This document shows, in pieces, positions 38,871 through 49,202 of a DNA stretch of 64,000 bases. This DNA comes from Xenorhabdus bovienii (GTDB lineage Bacteria > Pseudomonadota > Gammaproteobacteria > Enterobacterales > Enterobacteriaceae), in the NCBI RefSeq assembly GCF_024721015.1, contig NZ_JANAIF010000013.1, forward strand, positions 1 through 64,000, given 5' to 3'. Numbering within the stretch: position 1 is the first letter of the stretch; the number at the start of each line of letters is the position of its first letter. The position numbers and the translations under genes were made by a program. The notes beneath the pieces are model-generated. The model worked only from the letters and a program-made list of their open reading frames with translations. It was not told the DNA's origin and did not search any database.

Positions 38871-40991
38871 CATTTGCAGTAATTCATCTTCTGACGGCAC
38901 ATCCGGTTGCTCAATAGGAAATACCGGTAAAGCATTCAACAGACGGGAACCATAACTTTTGCTCAGTAGGCGCCGGTCATAAATCACCACCTCACCATAA
39001 CATTCATGACTGCGGATCAATCTTCCCACTTGCTGAATAAGGCTGAAAGACGCACTCGGCAAACTTTGTACTTCAAAAGGGTATCGCTTTAGGGATTTCA
39101 GCCATTCACTTTCCGTAATGATGACCGGATTGGTCACAGGAGGAAAAGCTATTTTATGGATATGTACTTGTGAAAGATAATCACCTTTCAAGTCCAGTCC
39201 TTCCGCGAATGACTGCAATCCAATCAACACGCTGGGCTGCCCTTCATCAATACGTCTGCAATGAGTTTCCACCAATCGATAGCGCGGCTGATCACCTTGC
39301 ACCAATAACATAAGCCGCAATTCTTTCACGAAAGTGAGAAAACCTTCCATTGCACGCTGGCTACTAAATAGCACCAACATTCCCCGATAGGCTCCCATCA
39401 GTACCTGCGAACGAAAATAACGCGCCATTTCTTCAAGATGCTGCATTTCATTTTGAATAGTGGGTTCCTGCGTCATCTGGGGAATAATAATACGTCCCTG
39501 GCGTACATGTTCGAAAGGAGATGACAAGGTGATAAAGCGATCATCATAATTTTCATGCAGCCCAGTCAGCTCCTGAATACGAGAGAAGCTATTTAGAGAA
39601 CGTAATGTCGCTGATGTCACCACAACATGGGGAATATTACGCCATAACAACTGCGTTAATTGCTCGCTGACTCGAATGCCTGCACAGTGAAAATAAAGAT
39701 GCGATTGGTTTTTCTCATAACGGCGAGTGAGCCATTTCGATATTGGTGCATGGGAAGATTCTTCCTGTGATGCTAAACGCCACAGTTTCACCATATTTTC
39801 AAAGTAACCCGATGTTCGGCTGGTTTGCAGAATAGCATGATGCAACCTGACAATATCCTGTTTGGCTGTTTGATCGGTAAGATCATTTAAAATCGCTTCA
39901 GACAGGCCACGCAACCCATCAGTAAGTTTGAATAATTGCTGGCAGCATAACAGCAAATTTTCAGGTAATTTTCCCAGTTCAAATAAATATTCTGCTGTTT
40001 CACGGCGCTCGGGCAATAATACCTGTGTGATATCCGCCAGCTCCTTAAAACATTCACGAATTTTTTCACAATGCGCCTGCAAACGGGTGATATTTGCCAA
40101 AGCTGGCGGTTTGGCCGGGCGAAATTGAAGCAAGTATTGCTCTACATGGCGAACAAAGGTATCCAACTGCCCATTAAGTTGAAATAACGTGATTTCGCCT
40201 TCAACTTCCAGCGAATCCCTTGCAACATCAGGAATATGATGCCCTTCATCCAAAATCAGCAACAGGTTTTTCGCGTCCGGCAAAACGGATTCATTTTCCA
40301 GTGCAGCTATGACCAGAGAATGATTGGCAACAACAACATCCGCATTTTCAATTTCCCGACGGGCAAGGAAAAATGGGCAGCGATGGTAAAACTGGCAATT
40401 TCTCGCCAAACAATTCATTTTATCGGTGCTGATCTTTGCCCACAGCGAATCCGATAACGCCAGTTGATGATGGTCACGCAGACCATCCCAGGCAAAAGTG
40501 GTGTAATCACTGCGCAGCCTACGGCACAGTTCCCGCTCTTCACTATTGGCGATTTCAGTTTTGTCTTCGACCAAAAGCATCAGATCAATCTGCTCCCCCT
40601 CCGCAGCACAGATAGCTTCCAAATTGCGGGGGCAAACATACCGCGCACGGCCAAAAGCCCCGGTGAATTTCAGGTCAGGGATGAGCTTGCGTAACAACGG
40701 CAAATCTTTGCTGTAAATCTGATCTTGCAAAGCAACATTGGCTGTACTGACCACTAGCGGCTTTTTTTCCGCCCGACTGACGGCAATACCCGGGATCAGG
40801 TAAGACAGCGTTTTACCGACCCCGGTCGGGGCTTCTATCACCAAATGTCGTCCCTCTTCATCTGCCAGTGTCTTTGCAACCTCTGCAATCATCTGACGCT
40901 GAGGCTCGCGTGGAATGAAGCCATCAATATGGATGGATAATGCCTTATACCATTGGCTAATCTGATTTTTTATTGAACTGGAAAGTGCCAT
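38856..40991 (-). CDS. dinG: ATP-dependent DNA helicase DinG
   Basis: DinG is an XPD-like superfamily 2 helicase (5'-3') with an iron-sulfur cluster that clears R-loops and other structures. The 711-residue protein (E. coli 716) shows Walker A APTGVGKTLSYL (about 54), four cluster cysteines spread through YVCPRN and CLARNCQFYHRC, the DEGH box (ILDEGHHIPD, about 248) and the C-terminal motifs QSFAEGLDL and QQVGRLIRS. In E. coli it is SOS-induced; I found only a poor LexA-like sequence upstream. Confidence 0.95.
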   Translation of the reverse strand: MALSSSIKNQISQWYKALSIHIDGFIPREPQRQMIAEVAKTLADEEGRHLVIEAPTGVGKTLSYLIPGIAVSRAEKKPLVVSTANVALQDQIYSKDLPLLRKLIPDLKFTGAFGRARYVCPRNLEAICAAEGEQIDLMLLVEDKTEIANSEERELCRRLRSDYTTFAWDGLRDHHQLALSDSLWAKISTDKMNCLARNCQFYHRCPFFLARREIENADVVVANHSLVIAALENESVLPDAKNLLLILDEGHHIPDVARDSLEVEGEITLFQLNGQLDTFVRHVEQYLLQFRPAKPPALANITRLQAHCEKIRECFKELADITQVLLPERRETAEYLFELGKLPENLLLCCQQLFKLTDGLRGLSEAILNDLTDQTAKQDIVRLHHAILQTSRTSGYFENMVKLWRLASQEESSHAPISKWLTRRYEKNQSHLYFHCAGIRVSEQLTQLLWRNIPHVVVTSATLRSLNSFSRIQELTGLHENYDDRFITLSSPFEHVRQGRIIIPQMTQEPTIQNEMQHLEEMARYFRSQVLMGAYRGMLVLFSSQRAMEGFLTFVKELRLMLLVQGDQPRYRLVETHCRRIDEGQPSVLIGLQSFAEGLDLKGDYLSQVHIHKIAFPPVTNPVIITESEWLKSLKRYPFEVQSLPSASFSLIQQVGRLIRSHECYGEVVIYDRRLLSKSYGSRLLNALPVFPIEQPDVPSEDELLQMKKGQ

Positions 40992-41272
40992 GAGTTTTGC
41001 TACGTAAAATTGGAGGGCTATTCTCCCATAGAGCGACCCTCAGATCAGCTTTATATCGCTATTATTGGGAACACGTTTCCAGCTTTTTCATTGGAGAAGC
41101 AAGAAAATCGGTTATTACTTGTTTGGAATACAGAAGCCGATATACTTTTGGCTTTCCGTGTCGGCTATAAACCATGACTAGAAGCTATCACTGAGAACCA
41201 CGACTTAAAAATATAGCTTTTAAAAACATAGCGGCTAAAAATTCTGATTAAAAATCTTATTGAGAACTAAAG
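40992..41272. other. dinG upstream region
   Basis: About 280 bases contain no gene. They should hold divergent promoters for dinG and the 51-codon gene. No convincing LexA box (CTGT-N8-ACAG) is present; the best is CTTG-N8-ACAG near 41118. Confidence 0.4.
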
Positions 41273-41428
41273 ATGAAAAAAATCCTGCTTATTATCATCG
41301 TGTTATTTTCCCTCGGCTCTATTGGCGGTGTCTTTTTGGCAGGGCTGAATATGTACACTCGCTCAACAACTCCGGTAGAAGAGCCACAGCAGTCACAGCA
41401 GGAAAACGCCCCGATAGGGCAACAATAA
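41273..41428 (+). CDS. 51-residue membrane-anchored peptide
   Basis: The ORF starts ATG AAA AAA ATC and encodes one N-terminal membrane helix (KILLIIIVLFSLGSIGGVFLAG) followed by a short polar Gln/Glu/Pro-rich tail (STTPVEEPQQSQQENAPIGQ). The upstream AAAGATG gives only a weak ribosome site, but the clean anchor-plus-tail pattern and the position just before sseA support a real small inner-membrane protein facing the periplasm. I do not recognise its family. Confidence 0.65.
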   Translation: MKKILLIIIVLFSLGSIGGVFLAGLNMYTRSTTPVEEPQQSQQENAPIGQQ

Positions 41429-41488
41429 CCGTCAATACATCCGCTTTTATTGCAATATCCGGCATTGCAACATCATGTGAGAAAGCTC

Positions 41489-42328
41489 ATGAAAAATGAA
41501 TATTTTGTTAGTCCGCAATGGTTAAACGACCATCTCCATGATGAGAATGTCGTCATTGTTGACGCCAGCGCCCCCATGCCTACCCAAACTATCGATTATC
41601 ACCAGTTATGGCTAGATAACCATATTCCGGGTGCCCAGTTTTTTAACCTGGATAAAATCGCCAATCTCCAGACTAACCTGCCACATATGCTGCCAGAACC
41701 GGAGATTTTCCGTCAGGCCGTTAGCGCGATGGGGATCAGTGAAAACCATCTGGTGATAATTTACGATCAGGGGAATATGTTCTCTGCCCCACGAGCATGG
41801 TGGACTTTCAAGATCTTTGGCACTCGCAATATCCGTATCCTTGAAGGGGGTTTACAGGGCTGGCAGCAAGTGGGTTATCCAACGGAATCAGGTGAAGTTA
41901 CCCGTCAGCCCCAAATTTTCAATAGCCAATTCACCCCTGAAAAAGTCTGTTCTCAGGAACAGATCCTTGATGCTCTCCATAATAAAGCGCCAATACAGTT
42001 TATTGATGCCAGAGCCGAAGACCGTTTTCAGGCTAAAGTACCAGAACCTCGCCCCGGTTTGAGAATGGGGCATATACCCGGCTCAAAAAATGTCCCGTGG
42101 ACAGCATTGATTGATAATGGAAGTTATAAGTCACCAGACGAAATTGCAGCTATATTCAAAAAGCAAAGCGTTGATTTAAAACAGCCAATGGTGACTAGCT
42201 GTGGTTCTGGAATGACAGCCGCAGTTTTAGTATTAGGGCTGGATATGATTGGTCACAAAGAAGTGGGATTATACGATGGCTCTTGGGCGGAATGGGGTGC
42301 CGATGATTCTCTTCCGTTAGAAAAATAG
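41489..42328 (+). CDS. sseA: 3-mercaptopyruvate sulfurtransferase SseA
   Basis: SseA transfers sulfur from 3-mercaptopyruvate to thiol acceptors or cyanide. The 279 residues (E. coli 281) form two rhodanese domains. The active cysteine is in the C-terminal domain loop TSCGSGMTA (about 233-240), and this CG[S]G motif separates mercaptopyruvate from thiosulfate enzymes. I start at ATG 41489 (MKNEYFVSPQWL), which aligns with the family; the frame from 41450 adds 13 unconserved residues. Confidence 0.93.
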   Translation: MKNEYFVSPQWLNDHLHDENVVIVDASAPMPTQTIDYHQLWLDNHIPGAQFFNLDKIANLQTNLPHMLPEPEIFRQAVSAMGISENHLVIIYDQGNMFSAPRAWWTFKIFGTRNIRILEGGLQGWQQVGYPTESGEVTRQPQIFNSQFTPEKVCSQEQILDALHNKAPIQFIDARAEDRFQAKVPEPRPGLRMGHIPGSKNVPWTALIDNGSYKSPDEIAAIFKKQSVDLKQPMVTSCGSGMTAAVLVLGLDMIGHKEVGLYDGSWAEWGADDSLPLEK

Positions 42329-42338
42329 ATAAAACAGC

Positions 42339-42368
42339 AAAGGGCATCAAAATATCATGCCCTTTTTC
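42339..42368 (+). terminator. Terminator of sseA
   Basis: Stem AAAGGGCAT/ATGCCCTTT with a 9-base loop, followed by TT. Confidence 0.85.
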
Positions 42369-42406
42369 CTATCAAGCATATGAATCCTACTGCTTTTATA
42401 AGACGA

Positions 42407-42655
42407 TTAATTAGAAATTTTATGGTATACAAATAGGACAACTATCGCACCCACGACTGCAATGGCAAAACTTCCCAGATTAAATCCATCAACTTTTCCC
42501 ATGCCGAAGAATGTACTGATATATCCGCCAACGACTGCACCAATAATTCCTAAAATCACCGTCATGATGATACCGCTGCTGTTATCCCCCGGCATAACCC
42601 ACTTCGCAATAATTCCAGCAATTAAGCCAAAGATAACCCATGACAGGATACCCAT
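42407..42655 (-). CDS. GlsB/YeaQ/YmgE-family small membrane protein
   Basis: This 82-residue protein has three hydrophobic segments and the glycine-rich family pattern (GILSWVIFGLIAGIIAKWVMPG, then ILGIIGAVVGGYISTFFG). It belongs to the family labelled transglycosylase-associated, whose members are general-stress membrane proteins of unknown activity. ATG 42655 has GGAGG six bases upstream; the TTG at 42661 lies too close to that site and is rejected. Confidence 0.9.
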   Translation of the reverse strand: MGILSWVIFGLIAGIIAKWVMPGDNSSGIIMTVILGIIGAVVGGYISTFFGMGKVDGFNLGSFAIAVVGAIVVLFVYHKISN

Positions 42656-42661
42656 ATACAA

Positions 42662-42980
42662 CCTCCAGAATTGATTAGATGATTTGCTTAAGAACCTTAG
42701 TATAGGCTCTAATAGGATTTTACTGTATATTTCTCTTCTATGCCCTAATTTAAGACACTAAATAAAAGAATTGCAAATAGTAAAAGAAAATATATTTATA
42801 AGTCATTAGCCATATTTATATAAAAATTAACATTAAAAATCAGAATCCATTAATGAAATTTAAAAGTTAATTTTTCCAAATGAATAATTATCACAGGTCA
42901 GTTAGCAAAATATTTTTCAGTATAATGGGAAATATTCGGACAATATAATAAAGATGAAAGGGATATAGCAGATAATTTAA
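42662..42980. other. AT-rich region between glsB-type gene and dusC terminator
   Basis: About 320 bases show no gene or repeat I can support. The promoter of the small membrane protein gene should be in the part nearest 42662. Confidence 0.4.
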
Positions 42981-43007
42981 TAGCGGCTGGGTGAGTCCCA
43001 GCCGCTA
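42981..43007 (-). terminator. Terminator of dusC
   Basis: A perfect 11-bp stem, TAGCGGCTGGG/CCCAGCCGCTA, with a 5-base loop lies about 25 bases after the dusC stop. Confidence 0.75.
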
Positions 43008-43031
43008 CGTTCTCTCAATTTATAGCAATAA

Positions 43032-43973
43032 TCATGCTTCTGCAGCTGAAGAGATAATATTTGAGATAGCAGCAGACGTTTTCAATGCTCTAATCTGCAT
43101 AAATAACTCATCGGCTTCATCATACTCTTTACGTAGATAGCCAAGCCACTGCTTGATGCGGGCAACGTGATACATACCTGTATCACCCCGCTTTTCCAGA
43201 TAAGTATATTTTTGCAATAACTGAAGCACACCATTCCACGGCATTCTTGGTTCGTTATATTTAATAACACGACTCAAGTTTGGCACATTCAGTGCGCCAC
43301 GGCCTATCATCACCGCATCACATCCCGTCACCTTCATGCACTCCTGAGCACTGTGCCAATCCCAGATTTCACCGTTGGCAATCACTGGAATGGCGAGGCG
43401 ACGCCGGATTTCACCAATCGCCTGCCAGTCTATGCGTTCTGCTTTATAGCCATCTTCTTTAGTACGCCCATGCACCACCAGTTCGGTCGCACCCGCCTGC
43501 TGAACGGCATCCGCAATTTCAAACTTATGATCACCGGTATCCCATCCCAGACGCACTTTTACCGTAACCGGTAACTCTTCAGGTACCGCGTCCCGCATCG
43601 CTTTGGCACCACGGTAGATGAGTTCAGGATCTTTCAATAATGTGGCTCCCCCACCGCCGCCATTTACGGTTTTAGAAGGGCAGCCGCAGTTTAAATCAAC
43701 GCCCCAAGAGCCCAATTCAACTGCCCTGACAGCATTTTCGGCCAGCCATTCTGGATATTGCCCCAGAAGCTGCACCCTGACGGGTGTTCCTGATGGTGTC
43801 CGGCTCTGGTGCTCCAGTTCAGGACACAACCGGTAAAAGGATTTCACCGGCAGCAGACTGTCCACCACACGTAGAAATTCCGTGATACAGAGGTCATAAT
43901 CGTTGACCTCACTCAACAGTTCCCTGACCAGATGATCCAGAACACCTTCCATCGGAGCCAGTAAAACGCGCAT
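43032..43973 (-). CDS. dusC: tRNA-dihydrouridine(16) synthase DusC
   Basis: DusC is an FMN enzyme that reduces U16 of tRNA to dihydrouridine. The 313-residue protein (E. coli 315) starts with the flavin-fold signature [18 protein letters not shown]. It carries the catalytic cysteine in [18 protein letters not shown] (about 98-115) and phosphate-binding segments ([31 protein letters not shown]). Subfamily choice (C rather than A or B) rests on length and overall likeness to E. coli DusC (YohI). It is transcribed downstream of rhlE. Confidence 0.94.
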   Translation of the reverse strand: MRVLLAPMEGVLDHLVRELLSEVNDYDLCITEFLRVVDSLLPVKSFYRLCPELEHQSRTPSGTPVRVQLLGQYPEWLAENAVRAVELGSWGVDLNCGCPSKTVNGGGGGATLLKDPELIYRGAKAMRDAVPEELPVTVKVRLGWDTGDHKFEIADAVQQAGATELVVHGRTKEDGYKAERIDWQAIGEIRRRLAIPVIANGEIWDWHSAQECMKVTGCDAVMIGRGALNVPNLSRVIKYNEPRMPWNGVLQLLQKYTYLEKRGDTGMYHVARIKQWLGYLRKEYDEADELFMQIRALKTSAAISNIISSAAEA

Positions 43974-43993
43974 GGATTATTTTCCCGATACGG

Positions 43994-45352
43994 CTAGTTT
44001 GCTTTGGATGAAGTACGCGGCCAGCCCTGTCGCGATGGTGCACCTTTACTACGCGGACGATCACTGTTTTGTTTGGCACTGCCTTGGCTAGAACGGTTCT
44101 GGCTGGAACGGCTCGGCTTGGTACTACCCTGATTGGAAGGGCTTTGTCTGCCGTTGCCACGCTGACTGCCACGGGAATTACTTCCGTTCAGAATGGGCTC
44201 AGCTTTAATGGAAGGATCAGGGTCATAACCCGAAATCGCAATACGTGGAATTTCACGCTTCAGCAGTCGTTCAATATCGTGCAGGAGTTTGTGCTCATCG
44301 ACACAAACCAGCGATATTGCCTGTCCTGTCGCTTCCGCACGGCCAGTACGACCAATACGATGTACGTAATCTTCCGCAACATTAGGCAATTCAAAGTTAA
44401 CGACGTGGGGCAGCTGATCGATATCCAATCCACGGGCAGCAATATCTGTCGCCACCAGCGCGCGTATCCGGCCTGACTTGAAATCGGCCAGCGCACGGGT
44501 TCTGGCTCCCTGGCTTTTATTACCATGAATCGCGGCAGCAGTGACACCATCTTGACTGAGCTGTTCCGCCAGACGGTTTGCGCCATGTTTGGTGCGGGTA
44601 AAGACCAATACCTGCTGCCAGTTCTGGTTGCCTATCATATGAGAGAGCAATTCTCCCTTACGTTTTTTATCCACAAAATGAACAGCTTGATCGATTTGTT
44701 CAGAAGCCGAATTACGACGGGCAACTTCTATGCTCACCGGATCACACAGCAGTTTATTGGCAAGGCTCTTGATATCATCGGAAAAGGTCGCCGAAAACAG
44801 TAAATTCTGGCGTTTTGCGGGCAATTTGCTCAATACCCGACGAATGTCATGAATAAAGCCCATGTCCAACATGCGGTCGGCTTCATCCAAAATAAGGATT
44901 TCAACATGGGATAAGTCCACCGCATTCTGGTGTTCTAAATCCAACAGACGCCCCGGAGTTGCCACGAGAATATCGACACCACCACGTAATTTCATCATTT
45001 GTGGATTAATGCTGACACCACCAAATACAACCAGTGAACGCAATCTGAGATATTTACTGTAATTGCATACATTTTCACCCACTTGAGCCGCCAGCTCACG
45101 GGTCGGTGTCAAAATCAGCGCCCTGACCGGACGACGACCTTTTGCCTGAGCCGGAGATTCACTCAGTAATTGCAAAATTGGCAAAGTAAACCCTGCCGTT
45201 TTCCCCGTTCCCGTCTGGGCACTAGCCAAAAGATCTTTACCGGACAACACAACAGGTATGGCTTGCTGCTGAATAGGGGTGGGTTCCACGTAACCTTGTT
45301 CTTCAACGGCACGTAAAATATCAGCCTTCAAGCCGAGTGACTCAAAATTCAT
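43994..45352 (-). CDS. rhlE: ATP-dependent RNA helicase RhlE
   Basis: RhlE is a 452-residue DEAD-box helicase linked to ribosome assembly and RNA decay. All motifs are readable: the Q motif with F2-S-L-G and [10 protein letters not shown], Walker A AQTGTGKT (about 45), PTRELA, the DEAD box [12 protein letters not shown] (about 154), SAT, and HRIGRTGRA (about 330). The C-terminal tail from about 385 is disordered, rich in Ser, Arg and Gln, and is a likely RNA-binding extension. E. coli rhlE is also near dinG and ybiH. Confidence 0.95.
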   Translation of the reverse strand: MNFESLGLKADILRAVEEQGYVEPTPIQQQAIPVVLSGKDLLASAQTGTGKTAGFTLPILQLLSESPAQAKGRRPVRALILTPTRELAAQVGENVCNYSKYLRLRSLVVFGGVSINPQMMKLRGGVDILVATPGRLLDLEHQNAVDLSHVEILILDEADRMLDMGFIHDIRRVLSKLPAKRQNLLFSATFSDDIKSLANKLLCDPVSIEVARRNSASEQIDQAVHFVDKKRKGELLSHMIGNQNWQQVLVFTRTKHGANRLAEQLSQDGVTAAAIHGNKSQGARTRALADFKSGRIRALVATDIAARGLDIDQLPHVVNFELPNVAEDYVHRIGRTGRAEATGQAISLVCVDEHKLLHDIERLLKREIPRIAISGYDPDPSIKAEPILNGSNSRGSQRGNGRQSPSNQGSTKPSRSSQNRSSQGSAKQNSDRPRSKGAPSRQGWPRTSSKAN

Positions 45353-45728
45353 AAATAAGAAATGCTCCAGACTTCACCATTCCTGAAAACCAGTTCAGGA
45401 GCAGTTTTATGGGAAGAAAACAGACGCGATAAATCGCAAAGAAATTACACAAACTGCAATGCATCATAAGCTGGCATTATAACAGATATGTTTTTCTAAA
45501 CAGCATAGAAGAAAAGAATAATTGACTTTTATATGCTAATAAACGTGCCTATTGGCAGAAAACGTTTGCAGGAAATGACAAAAAATAGGCATATTATTTT
45601 TTTTTGGTGGCGATTTAACGTAAATTTATGCCAGCTTTACATCAGGTTACTTTAGTTTTAAAGTTAATCATATGATTGATATATCGATGGCATTTTCGAA
45701 AATTTTTTGTAACAGGATACCGCATAAC
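45353..45728. other. rhlE-cecR divergent intergenic region
   Basis: About 375 bases contain no gene. Both promoters must lie here. An in-frame extension of cecR from 45672 is open but unconserved. Confidence 0.4.
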
Positions 45729-46406
45729 ATGGCAGCTAAAACGACTCAAACATCGCGAGGCGAACAGGCCAAACAGCAACTTATTGAATCAGCGATAGAA
45801 ATTTTCGGGAAGTCCGGTCTGGAAGGGGCGACCACCCGTAATATTGCCCAGCACGCAAAACAGAATATCGCCGCTATTTCTTATTATTTCGGCTCTAAAG
45901 AAGGGCTATACCTTGCTGTCGCACAATTTATTGCCGATAAGCTAAAATCGGAATTTTCCCCACTCGTTGAAGCGATTGACCGTTTTTTTGTCGAAACTTC
46001 TCAGCCTTATCCACAAGCGCAGATACTGGCATTTATCCATGAAGGAATGACGAGGTATAACTGTCTGATTTTCGAAACAAGCAGCATCAATCTCAGTCGA
46101 ATCATGTCACATGAGCAGTTGACGCCCACAGCGGCTTACAGCGTTATCCATGAACAGGGGCTTGCCCCGGTTTATTCCCGTCTGAATAAACTCATCGCCA
46201 ATTATATCGGCGCGGATGAACGCCAGATTTCAACACAGATCCACACACATGCCCTGTTGGGGGAAATTCTTTCTTTCCGTCTGGCACGAGAAGCGTTACT
46301 ACGCCAAACGGGTTGGGACAATCTTGGCACCAAAGAATACGAATTAATCAATCAAGTGTTATCTCAACACATCACTTTATTGCTTAACGGGTTACGGCAG
46401 AAGTAA
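45729..46406 (+). CDS. cecR: TetR-family regulator CecR (YbiH)
   Basis: This 225-residue TetR repressor has an N-terminal helix-turn-helix (EQAKQQLIESAIEIFGKSGLEGATTRNIAQHA, then ISYYFGSKEGLYLAVAQ) and a C-terminal ligand and dimer domain. E. coli CecR controls ybhGFSR and rhlE and affects sensitivity to chloramphenicol and cefoperazone. The same genes flank it here. I start at ATG 45729 (MAAKTTQTSRGEQ), the family position; the ORF extends upstream to 45672 without conservation. Autoregulation of the downstream operon is likely. Confidence 0.92.
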   Translation: MAAKTTQTSRGEQAKQQLIESAIEIFGKSGLEGATTRNIAQHAKQNIAAISYYFGSKEGLYLAVAQFIADKLKSEFSPLVEAIDRFFVETSQPYPQAQILAFIHEGMTRYNCLIFETSSINLSRIMSHEQLTPTAAYSVIHEQGLAPVYSRLNKLIANYIGADERQISTQIHTHALLGEILSFRLAREALLRQTGWDNLGTKEYELINQVLSQHITLLLNGLRQK

Positions 46407-46463
46407 CTCACCCAATGCCATACAGGCTGAAAATTAAAAATTGAATAACGCATAAGGGATGGT

Positions 46464-47456
46464 ATGAACAGTAAAAAGTTTGCTCTTTTCCTATTAGCGA
46501 TCATCGTTGTTATCGGAGCTATTGTCGGCATTGATTATTATCAGGAACAAAATGACAAGGAATTAATGCTGTATGGCAATGTTGATGTCAGAACCGTCAA
46601 TCTTGGCTTTCGAGTCGCGGGTAAGCTGGCAGCCCTGCAAGTAGATGAAGGCGATGCAATCACTGCGGGTCAGGCACTCGGCCAACTCGACAATGCCCCC
46701 TTCATCAATGCCCTGAACCAGGCGAAAGCAACCCGTGACGCCGCCAAAGCAACTCTTGCCAAAACCGAAGCCGGTTATCGCACTGAAGAAATTGCTCAAG
46801 TACGTGCCGAGACCACGCAAAAAGAATCCGCATTCCGCTTCGCTGATAGCTTCCTGAAACGTCAACAGGGGTTATGGCAACGTAAAATGATTTCCGATAA
46901 CGAGCTGGACAATGCCAAAACCGGCCAACATCAGACGCTGGCGGCCTATCAAGCGGCAAAAGATAAGTTACGTCAGTTTGAGGCGGGTTATCGTAAAGAG
47001 GAAATTGCCGCCGCCAAAGCGCAACTGGCACAAGCAGAAGCTGCCGTGGCACAGGCAGAGCTTAATTCACAGGATACGCAACTGACTTCACCGTCAGCAG
47101 GTGTCATTCTTACCCGAGCCATCGAACCCGGCACGATGCTGGCAGCCGGAAACACCGTCTTTACACTCTCGCTGACCAAACCTGTCTGGATCAGAGCGTA
47201 TATTGATGAACCCAATCTGAATCAAGCGATAGCAGGGCGCGAAATCCAAATTTATACCGATGGGCGGAAAAATCAGCCCTATCACGGCAAAATCGGCTTT
47301 GTTTCTCCAACGGCTGAATTCACGCCCAAAAATGTCGAAACACCTGACTTAAGAACCGATTTGGTCTATCGGCTGCGCATTATTGTCAACGATCCCGATG
47401 AAGGGCTAAAACAGGGAATGCCTGTCACTCTGCGTTTCACTGATTCTAATAAGTAA
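46464..47456 (+). CDS. ybhG: HlyD-family membrane fusion protein YbhG
   Basis: YbhG is the periplasmic adaptor of the YbhGFSR exporter. The 330 residues (E. coli 332) begin with a membrane anchor (about 5-23), then a biotinyl-lipoyl half ([29 protein letters not shown]), an alpha-helical coiled hairpin (about 85-200, rich in A/K/Q/E), the second lipoyl half ([18 protein letters not shown]) and a beta domain. It follows cecR by about 57 bases. Confidence 0.94.
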   Translation: MNSKKFALFLLAIIVVIGAIVGIDYYQEQNDKELMLYGNVDVRTVNLGFRVAGKLAALQVDEGDAITAGQALGQLDNAPFINALNQAKATRDAAKATLAKTEAGYRTEEIAQVRAETTQKESAFRFADSFLKRQQGLWQRKMISDNELDNAKTGQHQTLAAYQAAKDKLRQFEAGYRKEEIAAAKAQLAQAEAAVAQAELNSQDTQLTSPSAGVILTRAIEPGTMLAAGNTVFTLSLTKPVWIRAYIDEPNLNQAIAGREIQIYTDGRKNQPYHGKIGFVSPTAEFTPKNVETPDLRTDLVYRLRIIVNDPDEGLKQGMPVTLRFTDSNK

Positions 47457-47465
47457 GGCGCGAAC

Positions 47466-49202
47466 ATGACCAGTTCGGCTTACACGATAATACTGAACGG
47501 CGTAGAGAAAACATTTCCGGGGTTGGAAGTTCCTGCCGTATCACACTTGAATGCAGAAATTCAAGGGGGATCAGTTACCGGTCTTGTCGGGCCGGACGGT
47601 GCCGGAAAAACCACGCTGATTCGGATGCTGGCAGGGCTATTGAAGCCCGATAACGGCAATATTAAAATCATGGGGCTTGATCCCATCAAAGACAGCGTTG
47701 AAGTGCGTTCTGAACTGGGCTATATGCCGCAGAAGTTCGGTCTGTATGAAGATTTAACCGTGCTGGAAAATCTCAATTTATATGCAGAGCTGCGGGGTGT
47801 GCTTCGCGAAGAGCGCAAGGCCACTTTTCAAAAACTACTGACTTTCACAGACTTAACCCATTTCACCGGGCGGCTGGCGGGAAAATTGTCCGGAGGCATG
47901 AAACAGAAACTGGGGCTTGCCTGTACACTATTGGGAAGCCCGAAAGTTTTGCTGCTTGATGAGCCGGGAGTGGGTGTTGATCCCATTGCCCGTCAGGAAT
48001 TATGGCAGATGGTGCACGAACTCGCTTCCGACGGAATGTTGATTCTGTGGAGCACGTCTTATTTAGATGAAGCAGAGCTGTGCCGTGATGTTTTACTGCT
48101 GAACCGTGGTGAATTGCTCTATCGCGGTCAGCCGCAGAAATTGACCCAGAATATTGTCGGACGATCTTTTCTACTCGATGTCAAACAAGGTTCCCGCCGT
48201 AAAATCCTGCAACATGCGCTTACGCTGCCACAAGTGACGGATGGAGTGATTCAGGGAAGATCTGTGCGTCTGATCTTAAAAGCTGGTGTAGACCAAAGCG
48301 ATCTACTCCAGCAAATAGGGCTGCCTGATGCCAAGCTATTTGACTCCGAACCTCGCTTCGAAGATGCCTTTATCGATCTACTGGGTGGCGGCCCTTCCCA
48401 TCGCTCTGCACTGGCAGAAATCATGCCGCAGATACCGCCCAATCCGACGGAAACCGTTATAGAAGCCCGTAGCCTGACCAAAAAATTTGGTGATTTTGCA
48501 GCAACTGATCATGTGGATTTTCAGGTGAAGCGCGGGGAAATTTTTGGCTTGCTCGGGCCTAATGGTGCTGGAAAATCGACAACCTTCAAGATGATGTGTG
48601 GGCTGATCGTCCCCACTTCGGGCAATGCGCTGGTTCTGGATATGGATTTAAAAACCAGTTCAGGCAAAGCTCGCCAGCGTCTCGGTTATATGGCACAGAA
48701 ATTTTCCCTCTATGGCAATCTGACCGTTGCACAGAATCTTAAGTTCTTCTCCGGTGTTTACGGGCTGAAAGGCCGCCATCAGCGGGAGAAAATGGCTGAT
48801 ATGGTCAATGCCTTTAATCTCGAACCGATCTTGCATCAAACCACCGACAGCCTTCCGCTCGGCTTTAAACAGCGTCTTGCCCTTGCCTGCGCCTTGATGC
48901 ACGAACCCGATATTCTGTTTTTGGATGAGCCAACGTCGGGCGTCGATCCACTGACTCGCCGCGAGTTTTGGCTACATATCAACGGAATGGTAGATAAAGG
49001 TGTTACCGTGATGGTGACCACCCACTTTATGGATGAGGCAGAGTATTGTGATCGTATCGGGCTGGTATTTCGGGGAAAATTGATCGCCGCAGGGACACCT
49101 GATGAGCTGAAACAGTTGGTCACTACTCCTGAGCGTCCCAATCCTTCAATGGAAGAGACCTTTATCGATCTTGTGGTGAATTATGATAAGGAGCCGCAAT
49201 GA
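47466..49202 (+). CDS. ybhF: ABC ATPase with two nucleotide-binding domains, YbhF
   Basis: YbhF is a 578-residue protein, identical in length to E. coli YbhF, with two complete ABC domains: Walker [10 protein letters not shown] (about 40) and GPNGAGKST (about 360), signatures LSGGMKQKL and LPLGFKQRL, and Walker [14 protein letters not shown] and [13 protein letters not shown]. It powers the YbhSR permeases for drug or cation export. It overlaps ybhS by four bases. Confidence 0.95.
   Translation: MTSSAYTIILNGVEKTFPGLEVPAVSHLNAEIQGGSVTGLVGPDGAGKTTLIRMLAGLLKPDNGNIKIMGLDPIKDSVEVRSELGYMPQKFGLYEDLTVLENLNLYAELRGVLREERKATFQKLLTFTDLTHFTGRLAGKLSGGMKQKLGLACTLLGSPKVLLLDEPGVGVDPIARQELWQMVHELASDGMLILWSTSYLDEAELCRDVLLLNRGELLYRGQPQKLTQNIVGRSFLLDVKQGSRRKILQHALTLPQVTDGVIQGRSVRLILKAGVDQSDLLQQIGLPDAKLFDSEPRFEDAFIDLLGGGPSHRSALAEIMPQIPPNPTETVIEARSLTKKFGDFAATDHVDFQVKRGEIFGLLGPNGAGKSTTFKMMCGLIVPTSGNALVLDMDLKTSSGKARQRLGYMAQKFSLYGNLTVAQNLKFFSGVYGLKGRHQREKMADMVNAFNLEPILHQTTDSLPLGFKQRLALACALMHEPDILFLDEPTSGVDPLTRREFWLHINGMVDKGVTVMVTTHFMDEAEYCDRIGLVFRGKLIAAGTPDELKQLVTTPERPNPSMEETFIDLVVNYDKEPQ

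Noticed and set aside
41113-41128. LexA box for dinG
   Set aside because: The best candidate, CTTG-N8-ACAG, breaks the conserved CTGT half and is 120 bases from the gene, so I do not call it.
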